64,000 nt of DNA from Variovorax sp. 679 (lineage in GTDB: Bacteria; Pseudomonadota; Gammaproteobacteria; Burkholderiales; Burkholderiaceae_C), in the NCBI RefSeq assembly GCF_003952185.1, contig NZ_RXFS01000015.1, positions 1-64,000 on the forward strand, read 5' to 3'. Of the stretch, positions 41,445-50,936 are shown in pieces. Below the pieces are notes generated by a model. That model did no database searches and was not told the DNA's origin. It saw only the letters and a program-made list of their open reading frames with translations. Made by a program: the position numbers and the translations under genes. The first letter of the stretch is position 1. Each line of letters starts with the position of its first letter.

Positions 41445-42746
41445 ATGAATCGCACAACAAGCCTTCCGGCCCTTCGACGCCCGCTGCACCGATGGCTGCT
41501 CGGGCTGGCGCTGGTGTGCGCCGGCTTCGCGGCCAGCGCGCAGCCGGTGCCCATCGCACGCCTGAACCTGCAGCAGGGCACCGTGAGCGTGTCGTCGGCG
41601 GGCGACGACCGCTGGTCCGCCGCCCGGCCCAATCGCCAGTTCGCCGTCGGCGACCGCATCTGGACCGACCGCAACGCACGCGCCGAGGTCTACGTCGGTC
41701 CGGCCGCGCTGCGGCTCGACGGCGAGACGCATGTGGAGTTCTCGGGGATCGACGAGGACACCGTGCGCATCAACGCGAGCCGCGGCAACCTGCAGCTGAG
41801 CGTGCGCGATATGTCCTCGGGCCAGCGCATCAGGATCGATACCAGCAACCTTTCGGCGGAAATCGAGGCGCCGGGCGAATACCGCATCACCGCCGATGCC
41901 GCCACGGCCACCACCTGGGCAGCGGTGGCCTCGGGACGCCTCACGCTCTACGGCGATCGCGGCATCTCGCAATTGCTGACCGATCGCCAGCAGACCACGG
42001 TGTCGGGACGCAACCTCGCGACCGTGCGCACCACGCCATCGCCGAACAGCAGCTTCGACACCTGGGTGGCTGAGCGCAACCGGTTCGAGGGTCAGCCCGG
42101 GTCCACACGCTACGTCCAGCCGGCCGTTGTGGTGCCGCCAGCGGCGCTGATCGCGCGGCAGCAGCAGATCGACTACGAGCAGGCTCAGCAGCAAGAGCAG
42201 TGGGCGCAGCAACAGCGCGCAGCACAGGCGGCCCAGCAACAGATGGATTGGCAGCGCGAACAGGAATGGCGCCGGCAGGAAGACTGGCGCCAGCAGCGCG
42301 AATGGCAGCAGCGGCGTGACTGGCGCGAGCGCGCCGAGCAGGACCGCTGGCAGCAACAGCAGCAACAACAACAACTGCAGTTGCAACTTCAGCGACAGCA
42401 GCAACAGGCGCTGCGCCAGCAACAGGAGATGCAGCAGCGCGCCGCGCAGGCGCAAGCCCTGCAACAGCAACAGCTGCTCCAGCAACAGCAGGCGCAGCAG
42501 ATGCAGCTCCAGCAGATGCGTGCGGCACAGCAGCAGGCATTGGCGCAGCAGCAGGCGCTTCGCCAGCAACAGGAGATGCAACAGCGCGCCGCGCAGATGC
42601 AGCAGCAGGCGCAGGCTCAACAGCAGGCCTTGCAGCAGGCCCAGTTGCGCGCGCTGCAGCAGTCCGGCATCCAGATGCAACCAGCCCAACCTGCGGGCAA
42701 CGATCCGCACAAGAACTGGACTCCGCCGGACTGGCGCACCCCGTAG
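41445..42746 (+). CDS. Exported FecR-like protein with Gln-rich tail
   Basis: A 433-residue protein with a signal peptide (cut near residue 32, AASA-QP). Residues about 36-190 form a FecR/DUF6600-like region (VGDRIWTDRNARAEVYVGPAALRLDGETHVEFS). From about 235 to 425 the sequence is dominated by Gln, with Arg/Glu/Ala/Leu in a heptad-like pattern, probably a long coiled coil. It is divergent from the exported dikinase-like gene, 134 bp away, and converges with the zinc-ribbon gene. The mix of functions is not established. Confidence 0.8.
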   Translation: MNRTTSLPALRRPLHRWLLGLALVCAGFAASAQPVPIARLNLQQGTVSVSSAGDDRWSAARPNRQFAVGDRIWTDRNARAEVYVGPAALRLDGETHVEFSGIDEDTVRINASRGNLQLSVRDMSSGQRIRIDTSNLSAEIEAPGEYRITADAATATTWAAVASGRLTLYGDRGISQLLTDRQQTTVSGRNLATVRTTPSPNSSFDTWVAERNRFEGQPGSTRYVQPAVVVPPAALIARQQQIDYEQAQQQEQWAQQQRAAQAAQQQMDWQREQEWRRQEDWRQQREWQQRRDWRERAEQDRWQQQQQQQQLQLQLQRQQQQALRQQQEMQQRAAQAQALQQQQLLQQQQAQQMQLQQMRAAQQQALAQQQALRQQQEMQQRAAQMQQQAQAQQQALQQAQLRALQQSGIQMQPAQPAGNDPHKNWTPPDWRTP

Positions 42747-42754
42747 ATAGCGCT

Positions 42755-43039
42755 TCAACCGCGCGGCGCCGCTTCCGACGGCTGGCCGCACTGGCCGCAG
42801 AACTTCGCGCCGGCCTGCATCGTGGTGCCGCATTGCCTGCACGCTGCCGGTTGCATCGAGCCTCCGCATTGCTGGCAGAAGCGCGCACCCGGCGCATTGA
42901 CGGCCCGGCATGCAGGGCATGCACTGCCCACCGGCGGCGCACCATTGCCGTAGCCATATCCGTCACGCGATCCGTGATGGCCGCCACCGCCATGCCGCGA
43001 TCCGCCGTGGCCTCCGAAAAGTCTTTCAAGCATGCCCAT
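42755..43039 (-). CDS. Double zinc-ribbon protein
   Basis: A 94-residue protein with a Gly/His-rich N-terminal part (GGHGGSRHGGGGHHGSRDG) and two zinc ribbons: CPACRAVNAPGARFCQQCG and CRQCGTTMQAGAKFCGQCG. I chose the ATG at 43039 because AGGGAG is 6 bases upstream; the ATG two codons earlier has no spacing. It probably binds metal or acts as an adaptor; no enzyme domain is present. Converges with the FecR-like gene (8 bp). Confidence 0.8.
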   Translation of the reverse strand: MGMLERLFGGHGGSRHGGGGHHGSRDGYGYGNGAPPVGSACPACRAVNAPGARFCQQCGGSMQPAACRQCGTTMQAGAKFCGQCGQPSEAAPRG

Positions 43040-43210
43040 GTGCATCTCCCTGAGAACTGGCTGCCCGGGAAGCGTCGCCGACGGCGATGAACTTCCACGG
43101 GGCCTGGACGCAGTGGAATCCCTGAAGCAGCTTCAGAGTCAAGCAAGCCCCGACGCAAGCGCCGGCTTCGCCCCCGCCGCTACAGTCGGTGACCAAGGAG
43201 CAAGCCTTTC

Positions 43211-44569
43211 ATGCCCACATTCGACTTCGATCTCTTCGTCATCGGCGGCGGCAGCGGCGGCGTTCGCGCCGCGCGCATGGCGGCGCAGACCGGCGCCCGC
43301 GTCGCCCTCGCCGAGGCCGCCGAACTGGGCGGCACCTGCGTCAACGTGGGCTGCATTCCCAAGAAGCTCTACAGCTATGCGGCCGGCTACGCCGAATCCT
43401 TCGAGGAAGCCGCAGGCTACGGATGGAAGCTGCCCGAGGCGCCGCAGTTCGATTGGGCACACCTCAAGTCGCAGCGCGCCAAAGAGATCACGCGGCTCAA
43501 CGGCATCTATGCCTCCCTGCTGAAGAATTCGGGCGTCACGCTCGTCACCGGATGGGCCCAGCTGGCCGATGCCCACACGGTGGAAATCGATGGCAAGCGC
43601 CACACCGCGCGCCACCTGCTGGTGGCCACCGGCGGCACGCCCTTCGTGCCCGACATCCAGGGCCGCGAGCACATCGTGACCTCCGACGCGATGTTCGACC
43701 TCGACCCGTTCCCCAGGCGCCTGCTGGTGGTGGGCGGCGGCTACATCGCTTGCGAGTTCGCATCGATCTTCAACGGGCTGGGTGCCAAGGTCACGCAGCT
43801 GCACCGTCGCGCACACCTGCTCACCGGCTTCGACGACGATGTGCGCCAGTTCCTCGCCACCGAGATGGGCAAGGCCGGCGTCGACCTGCGGATGAACTGC
43901 GAGGCCACGTCGATCACGCGCGGGCCCGACGGCCTCACGGTCACGCTCGCGCGCGGCCAGCAGGTCCAGGCCGACACGGTGCTCTTCGCCACCGGCCGCG
44001 TGCCCAACACGCAGGGGCTCGGTCTCGAGGCGGCGGGCGTGAAGCTCGACGAGCACGGCGCGATCGCAGTCGATGCGCACTATCGCAGCTCGGTGCCGTC
44101 GATCTACGCGGTGGGCGACGTATCCACGCGTGTGCAGCTCACGCCGGTGGCGCTGGCCGAGGCGATGGTGGTGGTCGACGAGCTCTTCGGCAAAGGGAAA
44201 CGCCGGCTCGACTACGAGTTCATTCCGACTGCCGTTTTCACGCATCCGAACATCGGCACCTGCGGCTACACCGAGCTGGATGCGCGCGCGAAGTTCGGCG
44301 AAGTCACCGTGTTCTCGAGCGAGTTCAAGTCGCTGCGCCACACGTTGTCGGGCAGCAGCGAGCGCACCTTCATGAAGCTGGTGGTCGACAAGACCACCGA
44401 CCGCGTCGTGGGCCTGCACATGGTGGGTGCCGATGCGGGCGAGATCGTGCAGGGCTTCGCGGTGGCGATGCGCGCGGGCGCGACGAAGGCGATCTTCGAC
44501 GGCACGGTGGGGATCCATCCCACCGCCGCTGAGGAGTTCGTGACGATGCGCGAGCCGATGCCAGGCTAG
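43211..44569 (+). CDS. gor: Glutathione-disulfide reductase
   Basis: A 452-residue FAD- and NADPH-dependent enzyme reducing GSSG to GSH. The redox disulfide is GGTCVNVGCIPKK (Cys43, Cys48), and the C-terminal active site is GIHPTAAEE. Two Rossmann motifs (IGGGSGGVRAA and VVGGGYIACEFA) bind FAD and NADPH. Its stop codon overlaps that of panE (4 bp, convergent). Confidence 0.96.
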   Translation: MPTFDFDLFVIGGGSGGVRAARMAAQTGARVALAEAAELGGTCVNVGCIPKKLYSYAAGYAESFEEAAGYGWKLPEAPQFDWAHLKSQRAKEITRLNGIYASLLKNSGVTLVTGWAQLADAHTVEIDGKRHTARHLLVATGGTPFVPDIQGREHIVTSDAMFDLDPFPRRLLVVGGGYIACEFASIFNGLGAKVTQLHRRAHLLTGFDDDVRQFLATEMGKAGVDLRMNCEATSITRGPDGLTVTLARGQQVQADTVLFATGRVPNTQGLGLEAAGVKLDEHGAIAVDAHYRSSVPSIYAVGDVSTRVQLTPVALAEAMVVVDELFGKGKRRLDYEFIPTAVFTHPNIGTCGYTELDARAKFGEVTVFSSEFKSLRHTLSGSSERTFMKLVVDKTTDRVVGLHMVGADAGEIVQGFAVAMRAGATKAIFDGTVGIHPTAAEEFVTMREPMPG

Positions 44570-45474
44570 ACACCGGCCTGCTGCTTGCCCTCAAGCAGCT
44601 TCACCAGCACGAACAACACCCGGTTGGCAGGCGTAGGCACACCCAGCGCCTCGCCGCGCCGCACGACCAGCCCGTTGAGGTGGTCGATCTCGCTGAGCTT
44701 GCCGCGTGCGAGATCCTGCGCGGTCGACGAATACTGCGACGGCATGCTCTGTGCGATGCCACGCACGGCGGCGTCGGTATCGCCGGGCACCTCGACGCCC
44801 TCGGCCTTCGCGACCGCGAGGCATTCGGCCACCACGTCGCGGATCACGTCGGTCACGCCGATGCCTTTTGCGAGCACGCCATAGGGCAGCTGCGTGACGG
44901 CCGAGAGCGCGTTGTAGGCGCAGTTGAGGATCAGCTTGGCCCACAGCGATCCGCGCACGTTGGCGGAGATCTGCGTGGGCACGCCGGCGGCCTCGAGGTG
45001 CCGCGCCACTTCTTCGCTGCGGCCCGACGGCGCGATCACCAGTTCGCCGCGCCCGTGGTGCTTCACATGGCCCGGCCCCGCCATCTCCGTGGCGACGTAG
45101 ACGACGGCCGCAGCGACTTCGTTCGACGGCGGCAGCACCGAGCGCACGCGCTCGTCGTTGTCCACGCCGTTCTGCAGCGTGAGCACCAGTGCGCCGGGGG
45201 CGAGATGCGGCTTGATCTGTCCAGCCGCCGATTCGCTGTCGGTCGATTTGACGCAGAACAGCACGAGGTCCGCGCCCTGCACGGCACTGGCCTCGGTGCT
45301 TGCGGCCACCTTCACGAATTCATCGAAGGCCTTGGTTTCCAGCCGTAGCCCCCTGGCGTTGACAGCCTCCACATGCGAAGGCCGGCCGATCAGCACGACC
45401 TCGTGCCCGGCGCGCGCGAGCATCGCCCCGTAGTAGCAGCCGACTGCGCCGGCGCCCATCACTGCGACTTTCAT
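44566..45474 (-). CDS. panE: 2-dehydropantoate 2-reductase
   Basis: A 302-residue NADPH-dependent ketopantoate reductase in pantothenate synthesis. N-terminal GAGAVGCYYGAMLARAG and the catalytic Lys region (GSLWAKLILNCAYNALSA) are intact. I chose the ATG at 45474 (MKVAVMGAG), where the Rossmann fold begins, over an upstream in-frame ATG. The LysR gene upstream is 55 bp away on the same strand and may be co-transcribed. Paralogs of panE are common, so this may be one of several. Confidence 0.92.
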   Translation of the reverse strand: MKVAVMGAGAVGCYYGAMLARAGHEVVLIGRPSHVEAVNARGLRLETKAFDEFVKVAASTEASAVQGADLVLFCVKSTDSESAAGQIKPHLAPGALVLTLQNGVDNDERVRSVLPPSNEVAAAVVYVATEMAGPGHVKHHGRGELVIAPSGRSEEVARHLEAAGVPTQISANVRGSLWAKLILNCAYNALSAVTQLPYGVLAKGIGVTDVIRDVVAECLAVAKAEGVEVPGDTDAAVRGIAQSMPSQYSSTAQDLARGKLSEIDHLNGLVVRRGEALGVPTPANRVLFVLVKLLEGKQQAGV

Positions 45475-45529
45475 CGGTTCGTTTCCCTGGTTGTCCGTAC
45501 GTATGGCGAGCGTAGCCAGCACCGGCGCT

Positions 45530-46444
45530 TCATGCCTCGGCTTCCACGCCGCGCGATTTCAGCCCCTCGTCCAGCAGCCATTCGCGGAACGCCGCGAAGG
45601 CCGGCAGGTCGAGCCTGTCGGGCCGGTAGCAGAGGTAGTGTCCCTGGTTCACGCTCACCGGCGTGCCGCAGGGGCTCAGCAGGGCGCCTTCGGCGAGCTC
45701 TTCCTGAACCAGCAGTTTCGGCACGAGGCCGATACCCAGCCCGTTGAGCGCCGCCTGGATCAGCGCCGAGTACTGCGCGAAGCGTGGCCCGGCGACGATC
45801 TGCACCTCGGGCACGCCGTGCTGCACGGCCCACAGGCGCCACGCGGTGGGCGCGCCCTCGTGGTGCAGCAGCGTGTGGCCGACGATGTCCGCGGGCTGCG
45901 CGATGCGGTGCCGCCCTTCCACCAACGAGCGCGCCACGATCAGCACGAACTCGCGCCCCGCGATGTATTCGGACACCACGCCGGGCCAGCCGTCGGGGCC
46001 GTAGCGGATGGCGGCGTCCACGCCGGCCGGAATGCCGTCGCTGGGCTCCAGGTGGCGGCTGAAGCTCAGCATGACGTGGCGGCTCTTCTGGCTGAAGGCG
46101 GGCAGGCGCGGAATGAGCCACTTGGTGAGGAACGTGGGCACGCTGGCCAGCGTGAGCAGGCCGGCGCCGGCGTCGCCCGAGCGCGCCTCGAAGGTCGCCG
46201 TTTCGATGGCGCGCAGGCCGCCCGAGATCTTCTGCCAGTACACGCGCCCCTGCGGCGTGAGCTGCACGCCGCGCCCGTTCTTCTGCAGCAGCTCGCGGCC
46301 CAGGAAGGCCTCGAGCCCCGCGATCTGCTTGCTGACCGCACTCACGGTGATGCACAGCGCCCCGGCCGCGAGCGTGATGCTCTGGTGGCGCGCCACGGCG
46401 TCGAAGGCCAGCAGCTCCTGGATGGTCGGGCAGTCGCGCTTCAT
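45530..46444 (-). CDS. LysR-family transcriptional regulator (GcvA-like)
   Basis: A 304-residue LysR regulator. The helix-turn-helix is FDAVARHQSITLAAGALCITVSAVSKQIAGLE near the N-terminus, and the substrate-binding domain (about 92-295) is of the GcvA type. It is divergent from the ABC transporter operon at 46611, with 166 bp between; this operon or panE could be the target. Confidence 0.92.
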   Translation of the reverse strand: MKRDCPTIQELLAFDAVARHQSITLAAGALCITVSAVSKQIAGLEAFLGRELLQKNGRGVQLTPQGRVYWQKISGGLRAIETATFEARSGDAGAGLLTLASVPTFLTKWLIPRLPAFSQKSRHVMLSFSRHLEPSDGIPAGVDAAIRYGPDGWPGVVSEYIAGREFVLIVARSLVEGRHRIAQPADIVGHTLLHHEGAPTAWRLWAVQHGVPEVQIVAGPRFAQYSALIQAALNGLGIGLVPKLLVQEELAEGALLSPCGTPVSVNQGHYLCYRPDRLDLPAFAAFREWLLDEGLKSRGVEAEA

Positions 46445-46610
46445 GCATGGCCTCGCTTCATGAAAGCCGCATGAAAAACGCTTTCCGATTGCTCAAGTGT
46501 CGTCATCCAACTTTCACCCATAAGTACGCATGCGATTCCTAGAATTCGAGGCAACGCGGCGGCATGTTCGGCGCGGACAGTAGCGCATCCGGAAAGTATG
46601 CCGGGTGTCC

Positions 46611-47396
46611 ATGACATTGGGAGCCACCTTGATCCGCGGCATTTCGCTCATCTACGGCCTGTACCTGCTGCTGCCCATCGCCCTGCTGCTGGTCGGCAGC
46701 GTGGGCGGCAACTGGACCAACACGCTGCTGCCCACGGGCACCACGGGGCAGTGGTATGTCGACCTCTGGCTCGACACTTCCTTCCGCAAGGCCTTCGTGA
46801 GCAGCCTCGTGGTGGCGATGGCGGCCTGCGCCATCAACACCGTGCTGGCGCTGCCGCTGGCCTATGCGCTGTACCACGGCGCGCGGCGCGGCGGCAGCCT
46901 GGCGGCGCGCATCGTGAGCGCCACGCCGGTGGCGGTGCCGGCGATCACGCTGGCCTTCGGCTACATGATCGTCTTCAACACCGACCTCGCGCCCTGGCTG
47001 GGCTCGATGCCGCTCTTGATCGCGGCGCACGCGATCCTCACGCTGCCCTACCTCACCAACACGCTGCTGACCGACCTGCGCCACCTCGACCTCGGCCGGC
47101 TCGAACAGGCGGCCGCCACGCTCGGCGCCTCAGGCTGGCAGCAGTTCACCGGCATCGTGCTGCCCAGCCTGCGGCAGAGCCTGATCAGCGGGCTGGTGAT
47201 GGTGGCTGCCATTTCGGTGGGCGAGTTCGGCGTATCGAACCTGCTCACGAGTTTCCAGAACCGCACCTATCCGGTGGTGCTTCTGCAGGCCTTCTACGGC
47301 GCGACGGGCTTCGCCTGCGCGGCCACGGTGATCCTGCTGGTGCTGGCGAGCGCGTCGGCGCTTCTTTCATCTTCCCTCGTGAAGCAACGCGCATAA
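46611..47396 (+). CDS. ABC transporter permease (binding-protein-dependent)
   Basis: A 261-residue inner-membrane permease with six hydrophobic segments. The BPD-transporter EAA-type loop (RLEQAAATLGASGWQQFTGIVLPSLRQSLISG) is near 165-197. It is the first gene of an operon with ATPase, binding protein and a second permease. A GTG two codons upstream is the alternative start. The family is the one that includes Fe3+, putrescine and 2-aminoethylphosphonate importers. Confidence 0.9.
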   Translation: MTLGATLIRGISLIYGLYLLLPIALLLVGSVGGNWTNTLLPTGTTGQWYVDLWLDTSFRKAFVSSLVVAMAACAINTVLALPLAYALYHGARRGGSLAARIVSATPVAVPAITLAFGYMIVFNTDLAPWLGSMPLLIAAHAILTLPYLTNTLLTDLRHLDLGRLEQAAATLGASGWQQFTGIVLPSLRQSLISGLVMVAAISVGEFGVSNLLTSFQNRTYPVVLLQAFYGATGFACAATVILLVLASASALLSSSLVKQRA

Positions 47397-47406
47397 CCGA
47401 TACGCC

Positions 47407-48435
47407 ATGAGCCTCCTCTTCGACAAGGTCAGCTACAACTACCCCGGCAGCACGCACGGCCTGCACGACGTGTCGCTCGACGTGCGCACGGGCGAACTGG
47501 TCGCGGTGATCGGGCCCAGCGGCTCGGGCAAGTCGACACTGCTCAAGCTGGTGGCCGGCCTGGAGACCGGCCACACCGGCCGCATCGCGCTCGGCGGCGA
47601 AGACATGTCGCGCACGCCGGTGCACCAGCGCCACATCGGCATGGTGTTCCAGAGCTACGCGCTCTTTCCGCACCTGAGCGTGCTCGACAACGTGGCCTAC
47701 GGGCTGAAGCTGCGCAAGGTGGCTACCGCCGAGCGGCGCCAGCGCGCGCAGGAACTGCTCGACATCGTGGGACTGGGCGACTTCTCCCAACGCGCCGTGG
47801 CTCAACTCTCGGGCGGGCAACAGCAGCGCGTGGCCCTGGCCCGCGCGCTGGCCATCGACCCGCGCGCCCTGCTGCTCGACGAGCCGCTGTCGGCGCTAGA
47901 CGCCAGCGTGCGCGGTCATCTGCGCGACCAGATCCGCTCCATACAACAACGCTTCAACGCCACCACGCTGCTGGTCACGCACGACCAGGAAGAAGCGCTG
48001 GTGATGGCCGACCGCGTGGCCATGCTCAAGGACGGCAGGCTGCTGCAGATCGCCACGCCGCGCGAGATCTATGAGAACCCCGCGAGCCGCGCGGTGGCGG
48101 AGTTCGTCGGGCTCTCGACGATCCTGCCCGCGAAGGTGGCGGCGCCGGGCCGGCTGGACCTGGGCTTTGCCGAACTCTTCGCGGACACCGGCCGTCGCGC
48201 CTTCGGCACCGCGGTGCACGTGCTGGTGCGCCCCGAGCACATCCACCCCGACCCGGCGCCCGACGCCGTGAACCGCCTCGAAGGCCGCACCGGCGCGCAG
48301 CGCTACCTGGGCGCACTCACGCGCTACGACTTCGAGGTGCAGGGCGCGGGCAAGCCCTTCCTCGCCGAATCGGCGAAGCCCGCCTCGCAGGCCATCGCCA
48401 TCGCGCCCGAGCACCTTCGCCTGCTCGACAACTGA
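47407..48435 (+). CDS. ABC transporter ATP-binding protein (PotA/FbpC-like)
   Basis: A 342-residue ATPase. Walker A GPSGSGKST (near 38-46), signature LSGGQQQRVALARAL and Walker B LLLDEPLSALD are present, and the C-terminal third is a TOBE-type regulatory domain. It lies 10 bp after the first permease. The substrate is not decided by sequence. Confidence 0.93.
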   Translation: MSLLFDKVSYNYPGSTHGLHDVSLDVRTGELVAVIGPSGSGKSTLLKLVAGLETGHTGRIALGGEDMSRTPVHQRHIGMVFQSYALFPHLSVLDNVAYGLKLRKVATAERRQRAQELLDIVGLGDFSQRAVAQLSGGQQQRVALARALAIDPRALLLDEPLSALDASVRGHLRDQIRSIQQRFNATTLLVTHDQEEALVMADRVAMLKDGRLLQIATPREIYENPASRAVAEFVGLSTILPAKVAAPGRLDLGFAELFADTGRRAFGTAVHVLVRPEHIHPDPAPDAVNRLEGRTGAQRYLGALTRYDFEVQGAGKPFLAESAKPASQAIAIAPEHLRLLDN

Positions 48436-48481
48436 ATCGACAACCGAATCAACCACTGAACCTTTCCTTCAAGGAGCCACC

Positions 48482-49561
48482 ATGCAACGCAGACATCTGA
48501 TCCAGGCCGCCGGCGCACTGCCTCTGGCCACTCTGGCGGCACGCACCGCCTTCGCCTTCGATGGCCCCGAGCTCTACGCGGGCGAGAAGGCCCTGTACGC
48601 CGAGGCGCAGAAGGAAGGCCTGTGCGTCTCCTTCGACACCGGCCCCGAATGGGCCAACTGGAAGTCGCTATTCCGCGACTTCAAGAAGCGCTACCCCGAG
48701 ATCGAGCTGACCTACAACGACATCGGCTCCGCCGCCACCGTGGTCGCGCTCGAGAAGACCAAGCGCCGCCCGCAGGCCGACACCGCCTACTACTTCGCCG
48801 CATCGGCCGTCGACGCAGCCAAGAAGGATGTCGTCGCCCCCTTCAAGCCCGTCAACTTCGACAAGCTGCCACCCGTGTTCCGCGAGGCCGAGGGCCGCTG
48901 GTTCACCATCCACACGCTCAACATCGCCTTCCTGGTCAACAAGAAGCTGGTGAAGAACGTGCCCACCGGCTGGGCCGACCTGCTCAAGCCCGAGTTCAAG
49001 AACACGGTGGTCTACCTCGACCCGCGCTCCACCGGCATCGGCCAGGTGCTGACCTTCGCGGCGGCATACGCCAACGGCGGCAGCGTCGACAACGTGCAGC
49101 CCGGCACCGACTACCTCGGCAAGCTGCATGCGGCCGGCAACGTGCTGCGCGTGGAAGGCACCACGCCCTACGCCAAGTTCCTGAAGGGCGAGATCCCGGT
49201 GTGGATCAGCTACGAGAACGACGGCCTGAAGGCCAAGCACGTCGACGGCATGGGCGACGCGGTAGAAGTCGTGATCCCGAAGGAAGCCAGCGTGGCCGCG
49301 CCCTACGCCATCAGCCTCGTGAAGAACGGCCCGAACCCGAACGCCGGCAAGCTGTGGCTCAACTTCATCATGAGCGAGGCCGGCCAGTCGCTGTTCGCCC
49401 AGGGCTTCGTGCGTCCCGCCGTGCCGGGCACGCCGCTGTCGGCCGATGTGGCGGCGAAGATGCCGGCCGCGCCGCAGATCAAGCCGCTCGACGTGGTGAA
49501 GGCCTCGGAGCGCAAGGCGGAAGTCGACAAGCTCTGGGCGCAAGCCGCACTGGGCAAGTAA
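48482..49561 (+). CDS. ABC transporter substrate-binding protein (family 1)
   Basis: A 359-residue periplasmic binding protein with a signal peptide (MQRRHLIQAAGALPLATLAARTAFA). The mature part (LYAGEKALYAEAQKEGLCVSFDTGPEWANW) fits the iron/spermidine/phosphonate-type group. AAGGAG stands before the ATG. Its place between ATPase and second permease genes is unusual, since binding proteins usually come first. The conserved iron-binding tyrosine pair is not obvious, which argues against iron. Confidence 0.9.
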   Translation: MQRRHLIQAAGALPLATLAARTAFAFDGPELYAGEKALYAEAQKEGLCVSFDTGPEWANWKSLFRDFKKRYPEIELTYNDIGSAATVVALEKTKRRPQADTAYYFAASAVDAAKKDVVAPFKPVNFDKLPPVFREAEGRWFTIHTLNIAFLVNKKLVKNVPTGWADLLKPEFKNTVVYLDPRSTGIGQVLTFAAAYANGGSVDNVQPGTDYLGKLHAAGNVLRVEGTTPYAKFLKGEIPVWISYENDGLKAKHVDGMGDAVEVVIPKEASVAAPYAISLVKNGPNPNAGKLWLNFIMSEAGQSLFAQGFVRPAVPGTPLSADVAAKMPAAPQIKPLDVVKASERKAEVDKLWAQAALGK

Positions 49562-49567
49562 GCAGCC

Positions 49568-50392
49568 ATGCGACGCTTTGGCGCCTGGCCCGCCTGGGCC
49601 TTCATGGCGCTGTTCTTCGCGGTGCCGCTGGCGGCGCTGCTGCCCGAGGCCTTCGGCGAGGGCGGCAGCGCCTTCGGTCGGCTGTTCGGCAACCCGCTCT
49701 TCTTCGGCGCGCTGCGCAACACGCTGGCGCTCGGGCTTGCGGCGGGAGCGATGTCGGCACTGGTGGGCACCTGCATCGCGATCGAACTCGCGCGCCAGCC
49801 CGAAGGCCGGCGCCAATGGATGATGACGCTGCTGGGCCTGCCGCTGGCTTTCTCGGGCCTGGTGATCGCCTACGGCTTCATCCTGGCCTTCGGCCGCGCC
49901 GGCTTCGTGACACAGCTCCTCGCGGGCCTGGGCGCCGACCCGGCCGTCATCGGCAGCTGGATCTACAGCGTATCGGGCCTGGGCTTTGCCTATGCCTACT
50001 ACCTGATCCCGCGCGTGGCGCTTTCGCTGTACCCGGTGTTCGCGAACCTCGACCTGCGCCCCGCGCAGGCCGCGCGCACGCTGGGCGCATCGCGTTCGCG
50101 CGCCTTCTGGGACACGGTGGTGCCCGAGGTGCTGCCCTCGGTGCTGTCGAACGCCTGCATGGTGGCCGCGATCGCGATGGGCACCTACGGCACGGCGCTG
50201 GCGCTGGTGGGCACGCAGCTCAACATCCTGCCGCTGATGCTGCTGGCGCAGGTGGGCGACGGCGGTTCCGATTTCGCGGTGGCGGCGGCCCTGTCGCTGG
50301 TGCTGATGGTTGTGTGTGTGATCGTGATGGGAGTGGGCGATGTCTTTACGCGAAGGCGCGAGCGCGGTGGCGCTGCCGGCGCCGGTCATTGA
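49568..50392 (+). CDS. ABC transporter permease (second)
   Basis: A 274-residue permease with six membrane segments. The EAA-type loop is LDLRPAQAARTLGASRSRAFWDTVVPEVLP (about 159-188). It follows the binding-protein gene by 6 bp and overlaps the LOG-like gene by 53 bases. With the first permease it forms a heterodimeric channel. Confidence 0.9.
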   Translation: MRRFGAWPAWAFMALFFAVPLAALLPEAFGEGGSAFGRLFGNPLFFGALRNTLALGLAAGAMSALVGTCIAIELARQPEGRRQWMMTLLGLPLAFSGLVIAYGFILAFGRAGFVTQLLAGLGADPAVIGSWIYSVSGLGFAYAYYLIPRVALSLYPVFANLDLRPAQAARTLGASRSRAFWDTVVPEVLPSVLSNACMVAAIAMGTYGTALALVGTQLNILPLMLLAQVGDGGSDFAVAAALSLVLMVVCVIVMGVGDVFTRRRERGGAAGAGH

Positions 50393-50891
50393 GGCGCTGG
50401 AGCGCCTCGCGCAGAAGCAGCGGGGGCCGCAGCGCCACCGGCAGCCGGTGGCCATCATCGGCCCCGGAGACGGTGGTCCGGCCGAATGCGAGGCCGCGCA
50501 CGCGGTGGCGCATGCATTGGCCGGCGCGGGCATGGCCGTGGTCTGCGGCGGGCGTGGCGGCGTGATGGCCGCAGCCTCGCGCGGCGCCGTGGAGGCCGGC
50601 GGCATCGCCGTGGGCATCCTGCCCGAGGACGACGACCGCAACGCCAACGAATGGCTCAGCGTGGCCATCCCGACCGGCATGGGCGAGATGCGCAACGGCA
50701 TCGTCGCGCGCAGCGGCGTGTGCCTGGTCGCCATCGGCGGCAACATGGGCACGCTGTCTGAAATGGCGCTGGGGCTCAAGTGGGGCAAGCCGGTGTTCGT
50801 GATGCATGGCGACGTGCCGCTGCCCGGCGCGGTGCAGGCCACGGACCTGAACGACATGCTGGCCAAGGTGCTCGCCTGCCTGTTGACCTAG
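50340..50891 (+). CDS. LOG-family/SLOG protein (TIGR00725-like)
   Basis: A 183-residue protein with a Rossmann-like SLOG domain. Residues VAIIGPGDGGP and VVCGGRGGVMAAASRGAVEAGG match the nucleotide-binding part; the LOG motif PGGxGTxxE is modified to IGGNMGTLSE. LOG proteins hydrolyse nucleoside 5'-monophosphates to free base and ribose 5-phosphate; the altered motif leaves activity uncertain. The gene overlaps the upstream permease by 53 bases and is followed by AMP nucleosidase, which catalyses a similar reaction on AMP. Confidence 0.85.
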   Translation: MSLREGASAVALPAPVIEALERLAQKQRGPQRHRQPVAIIGPGDGGPAECEAAHAVAHALAGAGMAVVCGGRGGVMAAASRGAVEAGGIAVGILPEDDDRNANEWLSVAIPTGMGEMRNGIVARSGVCLVAIGGNMGTLSEMALGLKWGKPVFVMHGDVPLPGAVQATDLNDMLAKVLACLLT

Positions 50892-50936
50892 AAAGCGGCG
50901 CCGGCGGCCGCCACGGCAGCATTGCACAATGACGGC

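Noticed and set aside
41307..42920. 537-residue Leu-rich frame on the minus strand opposite the FecR-like gene
   Set aside because: The Gln codons CAG read as CTG (Leu) on the other strand, giving long Leu runs; the sense frame has a signal peptide and a known domain.
45530..46610. LysR gene next to the ABC operon as its certain regulator
   Set aside because: Divergent arrangement is suggestive only; no clear LysR box in 46445-46610 was found, so the link is left open.
48668..50866. 732-residue minus-strand frame opposite the ABC transporter genes
   Set aside because: Shadow frame; the plus strand has four intact, well-matched ABC genes in this stretch.
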